Shown one piece after another: positions 9,194-18,656 of a stretch of 46,678 nucleotides of DNA. Position 1 is the first letter of the stretch; the number at the start of each line of letters is the position of its first letter. The position numbers and the translations under genes are program-made. The stretch is from Planctomycetaceae bacterium (GTDB lineage: Bacteria > Planctomycetota > Planctomycetia > Planctomycetales > Planctomycetaceae), in contig JAQWSQ010000183.1 in assembly GCA_029243145.1 (NCBI GenBank), positions 1-46,678 of the forward strand. The letters run 5' to 3'. The notes beneath the pieces are model-generated. The model did not search any database and was not told the DNA's origin. It was given only the letters and a program-made list of their open reading frames with translations.

Positions 9194-10436
9194 ATGGCTG
9201 CGACAAGTGAAGTCGCAAGAGATTCAGTGCGGCTTTCGCGGCACGACTTTTCAGGAACGAGCGATCCCCCAGCAATTGATGCGGCACCACACTCTCTCCC
9301 TCGGGAGTGGAAAGTGCGACATAGGCTGTTGGCGGAACGTCGTCCGAAGCATCTGACGGGGAAGATTCTGTGACGGCGAGTGCGCAATCGGTATCAAAGT
9401 TTTGGCGGCAGCGACGCGCCATTTCGAGAGCCGTTACTGCCGAGGCGACTGAGTTGGACAGAAACCAGTTTTCAGGAAATCCCAAGAGTTCCCAATGTTT
9501 GCTCCCCCCCGGAATGACGATTCCACCGTGATAAAACTCGGAATGCTCGATGACATCCGTTAATCGATGAGCCATCAATCCTCCCGTACCCGACTCAACT
9601 GTCGAGAGCGTAAGCCCACGTTCAGCCAAGGCACGCAGAACCACATGCTCCAGTTCTTCATCCTCTTCTCCATAGACAAGATGTTCGAGCCGTTTGTGGA
9701 TCTCGTGTATTGTTTCGGCAATCATCTGATCACATTCGTCGATCGAATCGCCGACCGCATTGATGCGTAACGTGATTGTTGCCTCGTGAACGGTGATTCC
9801 CACTTCCGGGTTATTGCCTCTGGCTGTCAGTTCCCCCAAACGTTCTTCGCAATCCGACTCGCCCACTCCAAAGCAATTGACTCGCGCGCGTTTAATGATC
9901 TTCTCGCCAACCGGCAATCTGGGAACGATCTGTTCGAGAAACATCTTTTTCATTTCCGAAGGAACGCCCGGCATGGCGGCAATGGCAACGTGATATTCGG
10001 CATCCAGCTTGGGAACTTCGCACCACATACCGGGTGCTGTTCCAATCGGATTGACTAACGGCTCTGCTCCTGCGGGAAACATCGCTTGAACTCGATTACG
10101 GGCCGGCATTTCGCGTCCCCGTTTTTGAAACATCTGCTCGACATGATTGAGGGAGTCTTTATCGAGGATGAGGCTCACATGCAGAAGCTCGGCAACCGCT
10201 TGGCGGGTGATATCGTCAAGTGTCGGTCCTAAGCCACCCGTGAGTAGAATTAAGTGCGCACGCCTTAAAGCGACGCGCAACGACCAAACCATCAAATCCA
10301 TCGAATCCGCCACAGCCGTGTGATAGATCACTTCAATCCCGCGTGCAGAAAGTTCCGTGCTCAGCCATTGACTGTTTGTGTCGAGCTTGGCTCCGTTTGT
10401 CAGCTCGCTCCCCACGGCGATAATCTCAGCTTTCAT
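9192..10436 (-). CDS. cinA: CinA family protein (competence/damage-inducible; NMN deamidase-type domain)
   Basis: A 414-residue two-domain protein. The N-terminal MoaB/MogA-like domain shows VGSELTNGAKLDTNSQW near residue 10 and the nucleotide-binding TGGLGPTLDD near residue 66. The C-terminal PncC-like domain contains VESGTGGLMA, where the family usually reads ESCTGG; the catalytic serine of that motif is kept while the following cysteine is glycine. Family members hydrolyse ADP-ribose and/or deamidate nicotinamide mononucleotide for pyridine nucleotide recycling. ATG 10436 was chosen because AAGGA lies ten bases upstream; a GTG at 10445 would add three residues. It is convergent with the exported-protein gene and divergent from the SMP-30 gene. 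Confidence 0.92.
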   Translation of the reverse strand: MKAEIIAVGSELTNGAKLDTNSQWLSTELSARGIEVIYHTAVADSMDLMVWSLRVALRRAHLILLTGGLGPTLDDITRQAVAELLHVSLILDKDSLNHVEQMFQKRGREMPARNRVQAMFPAGAEPLVNPIGTAPGMWCEVPKLDAEYHVAIAAMPGVPSEMKKMFLEQIVPRLPVGEKIIKRARVNCFGVGESDCEERLGELTARGNNPEVGITVHEATITLRINAVGDSIDECDQMIAETIHEIHKRLEHLVYGEEDEELEHVVLRALAERGLTLSTVESGTGGLMAHRLTDVIEHSEFYHGGIVIPGGSKHWELLGFPENWFLSNSVASAVTALEMARRCRQNFDTDCALAVTESSPSDASDDVPPTAYVALSTPEGESVVPHQLLGDRSFLKSRAAKAALNLLRLHLSQP

Positions 10437-10617
10437 GCTTCGCACATCCTTGATGAGTGACCGGACTCGGCGATCCGGCGAAAACTTTCCTGAATAGTCT
10501 CTCGATTTTCACAGTGTGTCATGATAAACCAGAGAGAGTGGCAGAACAGCTTTTCAAACTCATTTTCTTTCTATGAATTTCAGGAATTCGCAGAATTCCA
10601 CACTCTCGGAGAACATC

Positions 10618-11538
10618 ATGAAACGACCAGTCCTGATTGCCTATTGTCTGACATTCCTATTAACGACAGTCGGACTCTCAGCCGAACCGCTCGCCGATCT
10701 GGGACCAATCGGCAAGATCCAAAAGCTGCACACCGACTTTCAATTCACGGAAGGTCCGACCAAAACGCCGGACGGCACGATCTATTTCACCGATATCCCC
10801 GCAGACCGGATTTATGAAATCTCGACCGACGGGAAATTGAGTGTTTTCCTTGAACCAGCCGGCCATTGCAACGGATTGATGACGACGGCAGACGGAACAT
10901 TGTATGCCTGTTCCATGGACGGCCAATTGATCACCATTGATCGCAAAACCAAGAAAGTGACTCCCCTCGCCTCGGAATACAAAGGAAATCGATTCAACGC
11001 CCCCAACGATCTCGTCATCGACAAATCGGGCGGCATCTATTTCACCGATCCTCACTTCCGCGCACCCGAACCATTGCCTCAAGGGAAAACCGCCGTGTAT
11101 TACCGTAAGACTGATGGCAAAGTCACACGTCTGCTCGACGACCTGAAAGCTCCGAACGGCGTCATTCTTTCTCCTGATGAAAAGACTCTCTACGTCATCC
11201 CCAGTATGCAATCCGAGATGATAGCCTATCCCGTGAACTCTCCCGGTAAACTCGGTAAAGGAAAACTGTTCTGCAAACTCCAACAAAAAGAAGGTCAAAC
11301 AGGAGGTGGCGGTGATGGGCTGACAGTGGATACCGAAGGAAACCTCTACATCACAACCGGACTGGGACTTCAAGTTTACAATCCCGCAGGAAAACTGCTG
11401 ACCATCATCGAACTCCCTGAACAACCCGCCAACGTCACCTTCGGTGGCGAAGGGAATCACACTCTGTATGTGACCGCTCGCAAAAGTCTTTACACGGTCA
11501 AAATGAATGCGACCGGCCATCAGTTTCCGGGCAAATAA
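10618..11538 (+). CDS. Secreted SMP-30/gluconolactonase-like beta-propeller protein
   Basis: A 306-residue protein with an N-terminal signal peptide (PVLIAYCLTFLLTTVGLSA) and an SMP-30/gluconolaconase/LRE-like six-bladed propeller. Blade motifs visible include FTEGPTKTPDGTIYFTDIP (first blade), GHCNGLMTTADGTLYAC, the metal-ligand-like NAPNDLVIDKSGGIYFTDPHF, and APNGVILSPDEKTLYV. The Glu of TEGP, the Asn/Asp of NAPNDL and the Asp of LSPDE are the usual calcium/zinc ligands of the family. It probably hydrolyses a sugar lactone outside the cytoplasm. ATG 10618 has GGAGA five bases upstream; an ATG at 10573 would place 15 residues ahead of the signal peptide. The sulfatase gene follows after 36 bases, suggesting a joint role in sugar polymer use. 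Confidence 0.9.
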   Translation: MKRPVLIAYCLTFLLTTVGLSAEPLADLGPIGKIQKLHTDFQFTEGPTKTPDGTIYFTDIPADRIYEISTDGKLSVFLEPAGHCNGLMTTADGTLYACSMDGQLITIDRKTKKVTPLASEYKGNRFNAPNDLVIDKSGGIYFTDPHFRAPEPLPQGKTAVYYRKTDGKVTRLLDDLKAPNGVILSPDEKTLYVIPSMQSEMIAYPVNSPGKLGKGKLFCKLQQKEGQTGGGGDGLTVDTEGNLYITTGLGLQVYNPAGKLLTIIELPEQPANVTFGGEGNHTLYVTARKSLYTVKMNATGHQFPGK

Positions 11539-11574
11539 CTTTTCAAGCCCAGTGTTTTTTCGAGGTTCGTCAAT

Positions 11575-13002
11575 ATGCGCTGTTTGATCCCCGTTTTCAT
11601 TGGCCTGTTGGTCTCACCAATCGTTTCCGCGGAAACTCCCGCGTCTCCCAATCTGATCCTGCTCATTGCCGACGACCTCGGCTATGGAGAATTGGGTTGT
11701 CAGGGGAACGATCAAATCCCGACACACCACATCGACTCGATTGCGAAAAATGGCGTTCGCTTTACGGATGGCTATGTCACGGGGCCATTTTGTAGTTCAT
11801 CGCGAGCCGGTTTGATGACCGGCCGCTATCAAACCCGTTTTGGCTACGAACGAAACCCCATTGGCGAGAAGAATGAAGACCCCAACATCGGCTTACCGAA
11901 AGAGGAGATCACTCTCGCCGAAATGCTCCAGGATCGTGGATATGCAACAGGATTAGTGGGCAAGTGGCATCTCGGAGGAGCCGCCCCATATCATCCGTTC
12001 CGAAATGGCTTCGATGAGTTTTTCGGATTTATGCACGAAGGGCATTACTTCGTGCCTCCCCCCTACTCCGGCGTCACCACGATGTTGCGTCGTAAAAGAT
12101 TACCATTTGCTGAACAGGGACGCTGGATCAGCAAAGACGGTCAACTCGTTCTCTCCTCGCACATGGGCTACAACGAACCCGATTACGATGCCGACAATCC
12201 CATCTATCGCGGCGGGCAACCGGTCAACGAACAAGAATATTTGACCGACGCCTTCACACGAGAAGCGGTCGACTTCATCGACCGAAATCAGGAACGCCCC
12301 TTCTTTTTGTGCCTGGCCTACAACGCGGTCCACAGCCCGCTGCAAGGGGCTGAAAAGTACATGAAAAAGGTTGCGCACATTGAAGATATCCACCGTCGCA
12401 TCTTCGCAGCCATGCTTGCCAACTTGGACGACAGCGTGGGCGAAGTGCTGAACACGGTCAACACACTGAAACTCTCCGAACGCACTTTGATTGTCTTTAT
12501 CAGCGATAACGGCGGTCCCACTCGCGAATTAACCTCCGACAACGGACCACTTCGCGGCGAAAAAGGACACGTCCACGAAGGCGGGATTCGTGTTCCTTTT
12601 CTGATGCAATGGACCAATCATTTACCTGCCGGAGAAGACTATCGCGAGCCGGTCATTTCCCTCGACATTTATGCCACGATGAGTGAACTTGCGGGAGCCA
12701 CAATTCCGCGAAACAAGCCCTTGGACGGCGTCAATTTGCTTCCCTATTTGAACGCGACTCAGCCGGGCGTTCCCCACGAAGCACTCTTCTGGAGAAGCAT
12801 GGAGAAATCGGCCTTTCGCGCGGGCGACTGGAAAGCGGTCCGTAACCCGCATCGTGGCAAAAATGGCGACTGGGAACTTTACAATTTACGAGCCGACATC
12901 GGTGAACAGGATAACCTCAAGTCACAGTATCCTGATCGACTCGAAAAACTGATTGATGGTTGGAAGAAAATGAACGAGGAAATGATCGACCCATTGTGGT
13001 AA
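11575..13002 (+). CDS. Secreted type I (S1) sulfatase
   Basis: A 475-residue arylsulfatase-like enzyme with a signal peptide (CLIPVFIGLLVSPIVSA). The metal-binding Asp pair is in LIADDLGYG (Asp33, Asp34). The active-site motif CSSSRAGLMTGR begins at Cys73 and matches C-x-S/P-x-R, so Cys73 should be converted to formylglycine by a sulfatase-maturing enzyme, which is not encoded here. GKWHLGG, the Asp-Asn block ISDNGG and the HEGGIRVPF block complete the active site. Substrates in planctomycetes are often sulfated algal polysaccharides; the precise sulfate ester is unknown. It lies downstream of the lactonase gene in what may be one transcript, and the AI-2E permease gene follows after 57 bases. 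Confidence 0.94.
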   Translation: MRCLIPVFIGLLVSPIVSAETPASPNLILLIADDLGYGELGCQGNDQIPTHHIDSIAKNGVRFTDGYVTGPFCSSSRAGLMTGRYQTRFGYERNPIGEKNEDPNIGLPKEEITLAEMLQDRGYATGLVGKWHLGGAAPYHPFRNGFDEFFGFMHEGHYFVPPPYSGVTTMLRRKRLPFAEQGRWISKDGQLVLSSHMGYNEPDYDADNPIYRGGQPVNEQEYLTDAFTREAVDFIDRNQERPFFLCLAYNAVHSPLQGAEKYMKKVAHIEDIHRRIFAAMLANLDDSVGEVLNTVNTLKLSERTLIVFISDNGGPTRELTSDNGPLRGEKGHVHEGGIRVPFLMQWTNHLPAGEDYREPVISLDIYATMSELAGATIPRNKPLDGVNLLPYLNATQPGVPHEALFWRSMEKSAFRAGDWKAVRNPHRGKNGDWELYNLRADIGEQDNLKSQYPDRLEKLIDGWKKMNEEMIDPLW

Positions 13003-13059
13003 TCTGATCGACTGACTCGAACATCAAGACGACATTCCTAAAGATTGAACACTGTCTCC

Positions 13060-14373
13060 ATGACTGATCCCCATTCGCAAGCCGACTCAGGCGAGCAAGT
13101 TCCCGTCATCAGGCTCTCTCCCGCAATGAGTTGGCTCTTGGGACTGGCGGCGTTTGTAATTATCGTGGCCGGTATGAAGGCGGCGCAGGAATTGATTGTC
13201 CCGTTTTTGGCGTCGTTGTTTCTAACGGTGATCTGTTATCCCGCTCTGGAATGGTTACAGAAAAAAAGGCTTTCAACTTGGGTCGCACTCTTCATCATCA
13301 TTCTCGTCGTCTCGAGTGTCTTGTTACTGGTTGTTCTCATCGTAGGAGCCTCGCTCCAAGATCTTAGCGGTAACATCGACGAGTATTCCCATAAGCTTGA
13401 GGATCGCCGAATGGCCATCATTTTATGGATTGAGAAGGAAGGGTATCCAGAACTCGCCGATAAACTCAAACCTGCTCCCGTTGCAATCGATTCCCGATTA
13501 CATGAATCGAGACCACTTGACTCTAACAATTCGGAAGAACTCCGCGAGTCGATTGCACCAACAACCGAAGAACCAACAACCGAAGAACCAACAACCGAAG
13601 AACCAACGACCGAAGAACCAACGACCGAAGAACCAACGACCGAAGAACCATTTTCCGACCGAATCAGGTCAGAAAACAGGATTGTCCCTGAGCAATCTGC
13701 CACCCGCAAAGGAGTTGCGTTATTGAGGTCATTTCTCGCTGATCTCGCTGGTCTGTTTGGCGATATTTTTTGGGTTTTACTGATCATGGTTTTCATGCTG
13801 ATGGAAGCCTCGACATTCCCACAAAAAATCTCTCGAATGTCGTCAAACAATCCCCATCGATCCGCTCAAGCGGAACAGATCCGCAACGCGATCTGGCAAT
13901 ATGCCACACTGAAAACATTGATCAGTATGATGGTGGGCGGAGGAGTCGTCATCCTCCTCAAACTCTTGAAAGTCGATTATGCATTTTTGTGGGGATTGAT
14001 CGCTTTCTTCTTTAACTTCATCCCCAATGTCGGATCATTTATCGCCGCGATCCCCGGCGTGGGGATGGCAGTCATTCAGCACGACGTAACCACCGGTATT
14101 TACGCCACAATCGGTTACGCTTTTATCAATCTGATCTTCAGCAATATCGTCGAGCCGAGAGTCATGGGAAAAGGCATGGGGATCTCGGCACTGGTCGTTT
14201 TCCTATCATTGATCTTCTGGGGCTGGGTTCTTGGGCCAGTCGGCATGATTCTTTCCGTCCCCCTCACAATGATCGTGAAAATTGTGCTCGATTCGTCCGA
14301 TCAAACCCGATGGTTTTCGGTGTTGCTCAGCGGTGAATCTCCCGGCTCGGAACAAGTCCCCTCCGGTAAGTAG
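13060..14373 (+). CDS. AI-2E family transporter-like permease with a repeat-bearing loop
   Basis: A 437-residue polytopic membrane protein of the AI-2E/PerM (DUF20) family. Hydrophobic segments cluster at about 25-65 and 80-105, then after a long hydrophilic stretch at about 235-265 and through the C-terminal half. The family block NFIPNVGSFIAAIPG is present, as is the C-terminal GPVGMILSVPLTMIVKI. The hydrophilic stretch (about 115-235) carries six tandem TTEEP units at residues 168-197, encoded by six 15-bp repeats. Family members export small molecules or act as Na+/H+ antiporters; the substrate here is unknown. ATG 13060 is preferred to TTG 13045. It converges with the DUF1501 gene, leaving 6 bases. 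Confidence 0.88.
   Translation: MTDPHSQADSGEQVPVIRLSPAMSWLLGLAAFVIIVAGMKAAQELIVPFLASLFLTVICYPALEWLQKKRLSTWVALFIIILVVSSVLLLVVLIVGASLQDLSGNIDEYSHKLEDRRMAIILWIEKEGYPELADKLKPAPVAIDSRLHESRPLDSNNSEELRESIAPTTEEPTTEEPTTEEPTTEEPTTEEPTTEEPFSDRIRSENRIVPEQSATRKGVALLRSFLADLAGLFGDIFWVLLIMVFMLMEASTFPQKISRMSSNNPHRSAQAEQIRNAIWQYATLKTLISMMVGGGVVILLKLLKVDYAFLWGLIAFFFNFIPNVGSFIAAIPGVGMAVIQHDVTTGIYATIGYAFINLIFSNIVEPRVMGKGMGISALVVFLSLIFWGWVLGPVGMILSVPLTMIVKIVLDSSDQTRWFSVLLSGESPGSEQVPSGK
13561..13650 (+). repeat. Six tandem 15-bp units coding (TTEEP)6
   Basis: Six perfect-length units run without a break. Units 1-3 read ACAACCGAAGAACCA; units 4-6 read ACGACCGAAGAACCA, a synonymous change. The block structure is what stepwise slippage or unequal exchange would leave, and changes of copy number keep the reading frame. 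Confidence 0.97.
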
Positions 14374-14379
14374 ATCAAC

Positions 14380-15837
14380 TCAGGCGAAGAGTTCTTTGAC
14401 GGCTTCTCCTTTGGCATCCTTCGTCACATAAAACGGTCGGCCTTCAATGTCGTACCCCGTTTTCGGACTGACTCCCATCGCCGTCATGATGGTCGCATGC
14501 AGATTTTCGAGACTAACCGGGTTTTCCACCGCCATCAGCGGACGTTCATCGGCGGTCTTTCCGTAGACAAATCCACGTTTCATTCCACCACCAAACATCA
14601 CCACGCTCGTACCACCCGTGAAATGCCGATGGAGTCCGTAATGTTTCATTTCGGAAAGTTCATCAACTTTATCTCGTGCCTGATCGGCGGCATTTGACCC
14701 GGGCTGTCCTTCAATGAGCGCATCGCGACTAAACTCCGAAGCAATCACGACCAAAGTTCGCTCCAACATTCCGCGTTCTTCCAGATCGAGAATCAATTGC
14801 TTGATTGGGGAATCGATCTCTTTGTGCATACGATCGACAGTGGTATGTCCTTCCGAATGCGTGTCCCAATGCAGGAACGGTACATACTCAGTGGTCACTT
14901 CTACAAATCGAGCCCCAGACTCGACCAATCGTCGAGCCAGCAGACAACCGCGACCGAATCGCCCGGTATCGTATTTTTGCCGGCTCTCCTCCGGTTCCAA
15001 CATAATGTCAAAGGCATCCCGCTCTTTGGAACTGAGCAATCGATACGCGTTCTCCATCGAACGCACCATCGATTCCTGTTGGTAATCACTCATCAAGGCG
15101 CGCTCGGGGCTTTGATCAATCAACTTTCGATAGAGACGATTTCGATTCACAAATCGATCACCCGTCATGCCTTGCGGAGGCCGAACAGATTTGGACGCTT
15201 CTTCAGGATAAGGCAGATTGAGTGGTCCATATTCACTCCCGAAATATCCTGCCGTTGTGAAGGCTTTCAGTTCTTCACTTTCCCCGACGCCTTCCAATCG
15301 TTGACCAATATTGATAAACGCCGGCATCACCGGGTTTCGTGGGCCGAGAACACGCGCCATCCAAGCACCGATATGCGGAGCGGCCACGGTTTGCGGCGGC
15401 ACATAGCCGGTATGCCAATGATACTGATGACGTGAGTGCAAGATGCTCCCCAGGTCGGGCTGCACGGCGGAGCGAATCAAAGTCGCCCGATCCATTACCG
15501 ATGCGATGCCTTCCATCCCTTCACAGATTTCGAGACCACTCACCGCAGTTGGGATCGCCGGAAAGGTGCTGAGCATGTCGGCGACTTTCAGTCCCTTTTC
15601 GAATGGCAAATACCGTTTGGGATCAAACGTATCGGGAGCAGCCATACCCCCGCCCATCCACAACAAAATGCAACTATCTGCCGTCGCGGTGGGATGCTCA
15701 AACTGCCCAACTTCGTTGGCCGACAACGAACGAGGTTCTCCCGCCATCATCGCAGCCGCACCAGCAGCACTTAATTGCTTCAGAAAATCACGACGAACAA
15801 TGTGTTCGGGAGCATTAGGATCGTATTCATATTTCAT
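14380..15837 (-). CDS. DUF1501 domain protein with Tat-type leader
   Basis: A 485-residue planctomycete-type DUF1501 protein, a family related to alkaline phosphatase/sulfatase-like folds but of unproven activity. A twin-arginine leader begins at Arg15-Arg16 (RRDFLKQLSAAGAAAMMAG), indicating export of a folded protein. Recognisable blocks are CILLWMGGGMAAPDTFDPK near the N-terminus, a HSRHQYHWHTGY block, the WDTHSEGH block in the second half and the C-terminal GRPFYVTKDAKGEAVKELF. ATG 15837 was preferred to GTG 15876, which would add 13 residues ahead of a usual-length leader. The gene follows the DUF1549/DUF1553 gene in the same direction; this pairing recurs across planctomycete genomes and implies a shared, still unknown, periplasmic function. 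Confidence 0.9.
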   Translation of the reverse strand: MKYEYDPNAPEHIVRRDFLKQLSAAGAAAMMAGEPRSLSANEVGQFEHPTATADSCILLWMGGGMAAPDTFDPKRYLPFEKGLKVADMLSTFPAIPTAVSGLEICEGMEGIASVMDRATLIRSAVQPDLGSILHSRHQYHWHTGYVPPQTVAAPHIGAWMARVLGPRNPVMPAFINIGQRLEGVGESEELKAFTTAGYFGSEYGPLNLPYPEEASKSVRPPQGMTGDRFVNRNRLYRKLIDQSPERALMSDYQQESMVRSMENAYRLLSSKERDAFDIMLEPEESRQKYDTGRFGRGCLLARRLVESGARFVEVTTEYVPFLHWDTHSEGHTTVDRMHKEIDSPIKQLILDLEERGMLERTLVVIASEFSRDALIEGQPGSNAADQARDKVDELSEMKHYGLHRHFTGGTSVVMFGGGMKRGFVYGKTADERPLMAVENPVSLENLHATIMTAMGVSPKTGYDIEGRPFYVTKDAKGEAVKELFA

Positions 15838-15885
15838 CAGTATTCTCACAATCTGTGGAACTGTGTATTTTTTCACATAGCATCT

Positions 15886-18306
15886 TCAGCGAATCAGGAA
15901 AAACTCAGGTAGCATGCAAATCGACCAAAGCAAGTCTTCGACATCTGCTAGTTTCGGTGTGTCGCCCAACATTTCGCCGATCACTGCCATTTCAGCATCT
16001 GTTGGCTCACGAGAGAGTGCAAACAAAAACAACTTTGTTGCGAGCTGTTTCGAGTCGCCGCCGGATTGTTCAATTAAATGTTTTGCACCATCCTCAAAGG
16101 TCCGAGCAAGAGACGCTTCGTTGGACAAATCAATCGCCTCTAACGTCGTCAACTGCGTGGGTCGCATCGAGACAATCTGTTCTCGCATCGGTCGTCCCAA
16201 CGACTTCATCAAAGCCGTATTCTTCAACAAAGACGCACGCACCATCGAGCTTTTCCCATCGGCGGCAACCGCCAACAATGCCGTCGCTTGAGCATTCACA
16301 GCGCCCGCCCAACTTTCGTTCGGGTCAACAATCGTCACCGGTTCCCACGGCCCCTTGATGCCTCCCAAACGCCCTTCTCTCTTCGCGGGTGCATTGGGAT
16401 TCCACTCCCACGAAGCGTCCGAAGAAATGGAAACCGTCTCACCATTCTCTAATTGCAATCGAGCCTCGAAGAAGAAGCCTGCCGGGTTGGGGGTGGCTCC
16501 GCCGTTCGTCACGATGGCCGTAATGTCATTCTTGCCTGGTTTGAGCAATGTATGTAACGGCAACGTGCGAACTTTCGACCAATCATCCCCCTTGTCCACT
16601 TCTCGACTGTTAATGAATAAGACATGAGAGTTATCACAGGTCAGGACGGCTCCACCCCGTTTAACGGCAGCCGGTAGATCGATCGTCGTCCGCACAACAA
16701 TCGTTTCATTGGCGGGAGGGACGCCTTTCGCCGACTCTCCCCAAATCCATTCAGCCTCTAACTTCAAATCCGTTTTTTCTTCGGGACTCACTTTTGTACG
16801 GAAGACGGGAGCATCGAACTTGCCGGGAGCGGTGCCGGTGATTTGCCAGACACTGTCGAGAAATTGCTCTGCCGTCAACCGTCGAGATCGCGGACCACGG
16901 AAGACGTAATCACCACTTTGCGGTCCTTCAATGATTTCCACTTGCGACTGATACGATTCCGAAGTCGCGATCAATTCTAACAGTTTTTTGAGATCATAGT
17001 TGTCATCGCGGAGAGATATCGCGAGGAAGTCTAACAGGTCTTCATCCCAAGGCTTGGTCTGCATCGCGTCGAGCGGATGAACGATGCCCCGCCCCATGAG
17101 TCGATGCCAGAATCGATTGGCGATGGTTCGTGTGAAGCGGCCATTCTCGGGATGCGTCATCAAGCCCGCCAATTGTTGAAGTCGGACTTCACGGCTTGCC
17201 GCCGGATCGATCTGTCCCAACTTGGGGAATAACCAACCCGCTTTCGCCGTCTTTCCGATCGGCTTATCGCAACGGTGAATTTCGAGTTCCCGTTGTGAGT
17301 AAATCGCCGCCAAGCCGTACGATTCTTCAAGTGTCCATCGATCAATAAAACTGTCGTGACACGAGGCACACTTCAGATTGATTCCCAAGAACGCTTGCCC
17401 CACCGATTGCGCGAATTGAATTTCCACCGTCTGACCGGCCGACACATTACCACGCCATTTGATTCCGTCAATAAATCCCCGACTCGCGTCCGAAGAAGGA
17501 GCAATCAGTTCTCGTGCCATCTGATCGAAAGGCACGTTGTACAACAACGATTCATACAACCAGGACGAAACCTGCTTCCGTCCGCCGGTAATAAATCCAG
17601 TTCCGCTGTAATCATTCCGTAACAGATCATTGAAAAACGACAACCAATGATCGGCGTACGCAGTGTCATCAGCCAACAGCTCACGAACTTTTTGAGTCCG
17701 TTTGCCGGAAGACTGATCGGCTAGAAACTTTGCCAATTGTTCGGGAGTCGGCAACAAACCGACCAAATCGAGATGAACACGCCTCAGAAATGTTGCATCA
17801 TCAATGAGTTCTGGCCGCGGCAGTCCGTATTCGGCCAAGTGTTGATCAATCAAGCGATCAATCGGATGACTGCGATTTCCATCAGCGGCAGGAATTGTTG
17901 GCCGTCGCGGTTTGAGAGGAGGTTCATAGACCGCCAGTCCGAATGTAGTGCCGGCTTCCCAAGGTAACTCTTCGACGATCCATTGCTTTAGTGTCGCAAC
18001 TTCTTTCTCAGTGATGCGCGGTTTGTCTTTCGGCGGCATCTGCATTTTGGGATCATTGGAAGTCACCAAATCAAGAACATGCGATGCGGCAACATCATCG
18101 GTATCGACAAAGCCAGATTCGATCCACAGCGAGCGAGTATTGAGTGAAAAGCTGCCTTTGGCTTCTCGCCCGCCGTGACATCCCACGCAGTGTTTCTGCA
18201 GTATCGGGACGACATCGTGAGCAAAGTCAATCGGTTTTGCCTCAGTCACCACATTTAGGTTGAGCAACAGTAGAAGCAGAAACAATGTTCGAATTCGTGA
18301 GATCAT
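15886..18306 (-). CDS. DUF1549/DUF1553 (PSCyt1-PSCyt2-PSD1) cytochrome-like protein with an inserted domain
   Basis: An 806-residue exported protein. After the signal peptide (residues 1-23) a PSCyt1 domain carries the heme-binding-like CVGCHGG (Cys40, Cys43, His44). The PSCyt2/DUF1549 domain follows (PIDRLIDQHLAEYGL near 118, then LRRVHLDLVGLLPTPEQ), with a second CASCH motif in LKCASCHDSFIDRW. A PSD1/DUF1553 start follows (NRFWHRLMGRGIVHPLDAM). Residues about 480-640 then look like a beta-sandwich resembling rhamnosidase N-terminal or carbohydrate-binding domains (AEWIWGESAKG, VLTCDNSHVLFINSREV), before the PSD1 C-terminal part (LFLFALSREPTDAEM) resumes. It is the first gene of a two-gene unit with the DUF1501 gene. 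The family is planctomycete-typical; its electron partners and substrate are unknown. Confidence 0.9.
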   Translation of the reverse strand: MISRIRTLFLLLLLLNLNVVTEAKPIDFAHDVVPILQKHCVGCHGGREAKGSFSLNTRSLWIESGFVDTDDVAASHVLDLVTSNDPKMQMPPKDKPRITEKEVATLKQWIVEELPWEAGTTFGLAVYEPPLKPRRPTIPAADGNRSHPIDRLIDQHLAEYGLPRPELIDDATFLRRVHLDLVGLLPTPEQLAKFLADQSSGKRTQKVRELLADDTAYADHWLSFFNDLLRNDYSGTGFITGGRKQVSSWLYESLLYNVPFDQMARELIAPSSDASRGFIDGIKWRGNVSAGQTVEIQFAQSVGQAFLGINLKCASCHDSFIDRWTLEESYGLAAIYSQRELEIHRCDKPIGKTAKAGWLFPKLGQIDPAASREVRLQQLAGLMTHPENGRFTRTIANRFWHRLMGRGIVHPLDAMQTKPWDEDLLDFLAISLRDDNYDLKKLLELIATSESYQSQVEIIEGPQSGDYVFRGPRSRRLTAEQFLDSVWQITGTAPGKFDAPVFRTKVSPEEKTDLKLEAEWIWGESAKGVPPANETIVVRTTIDLPAAVKRGGAVLTCDNSHVLFINSREVDKGDDWSKVRTLPLHTLLKPGKNDITAIVTNGGATPNPAGFFFEARLQLENGETVSISSDASWEWNPNAPAKREGRLGGIKGPWEPVTIVDPNESWAGAVNAQATALLAVAADGKSSMVRASLLKNTALMKSLGRPMREQIVSMRPTQLTTLEAIDLSNEASLARTFEDGAKHLIEQSGGDSKQLATKLFLFALSREPTDAEMAVIGEMLGDTPKLADVEDLLWSICMLPEFFLIR

Positions 18307-18522
18307 CGAGCGAATCTTTTCAGAGACATAAGTTTGGAGGTTCTGGGTGAGGCGAGATCTTCAGTATCTCACATATCACTAATGTTTCTCAACGTCGTTT
18401 TTGGAAGTTATGAAATTCTTACTTTGGTGACATAATTTGACGAAAAGTCGCCAAGCAGCAACAGAAACGCAAAGGAATAATTCTTGGGTGGCCTTGGAGG
18501 ACTTGCCCGCCAGTGTGAGAAT

Positions 18523-18553
18523 TTGACTCACGCAGAGGCGCGGCGGCGCAGAG
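18523..18553. repeat. CGCAGAG-type dispersed repeat, copy 1
   Basis: A 31-base element starting TTGACTCACGCAGAGGCGC and ending GGCGCAGAG. It matches the copy at 18858-18888 at 30 of 31 positions. A looser relative is found at 18683-18713 and another at 41720-41747. Confidence 0.9.
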
Positions 18554-18638
18554 AATAATGAATTGGGTAGCCCTGTTTACTCGTTAAACGGGGAGACGTA
18601 GGAGGCCAACTGTCAATCAAGTTCCCAAACCAAAAAAG

Positions 18639-18656
18639 CTGGGACTTGTCCCAGCC
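18639..18656. repeat. Intergenic hairpin GCTGGGAC-TT-GTCCCAGC
   Basis: An 8-bp perfect stem with a TT loop, followed by CTACG. A close copy (GCTGGGACTTTTCCCAGC, then CTACA) lies at 25618-25635, so this is a dispersed element and not a unique terminator. Confidence 0.85.

Noticed and set aside
10678-11520. A 280-codon open frame on the minus strand opposite the SMP-30 lactonase gene
   Set aside because: It is the antisense shadow of a confidently assigned gene; its translation has no domain-like pattern.
13561-13650. The six 15-bp units as a possible CRISPR array
   Set aside because: The units are contiguous with no spacers and encode an in-frame peptide repeat.
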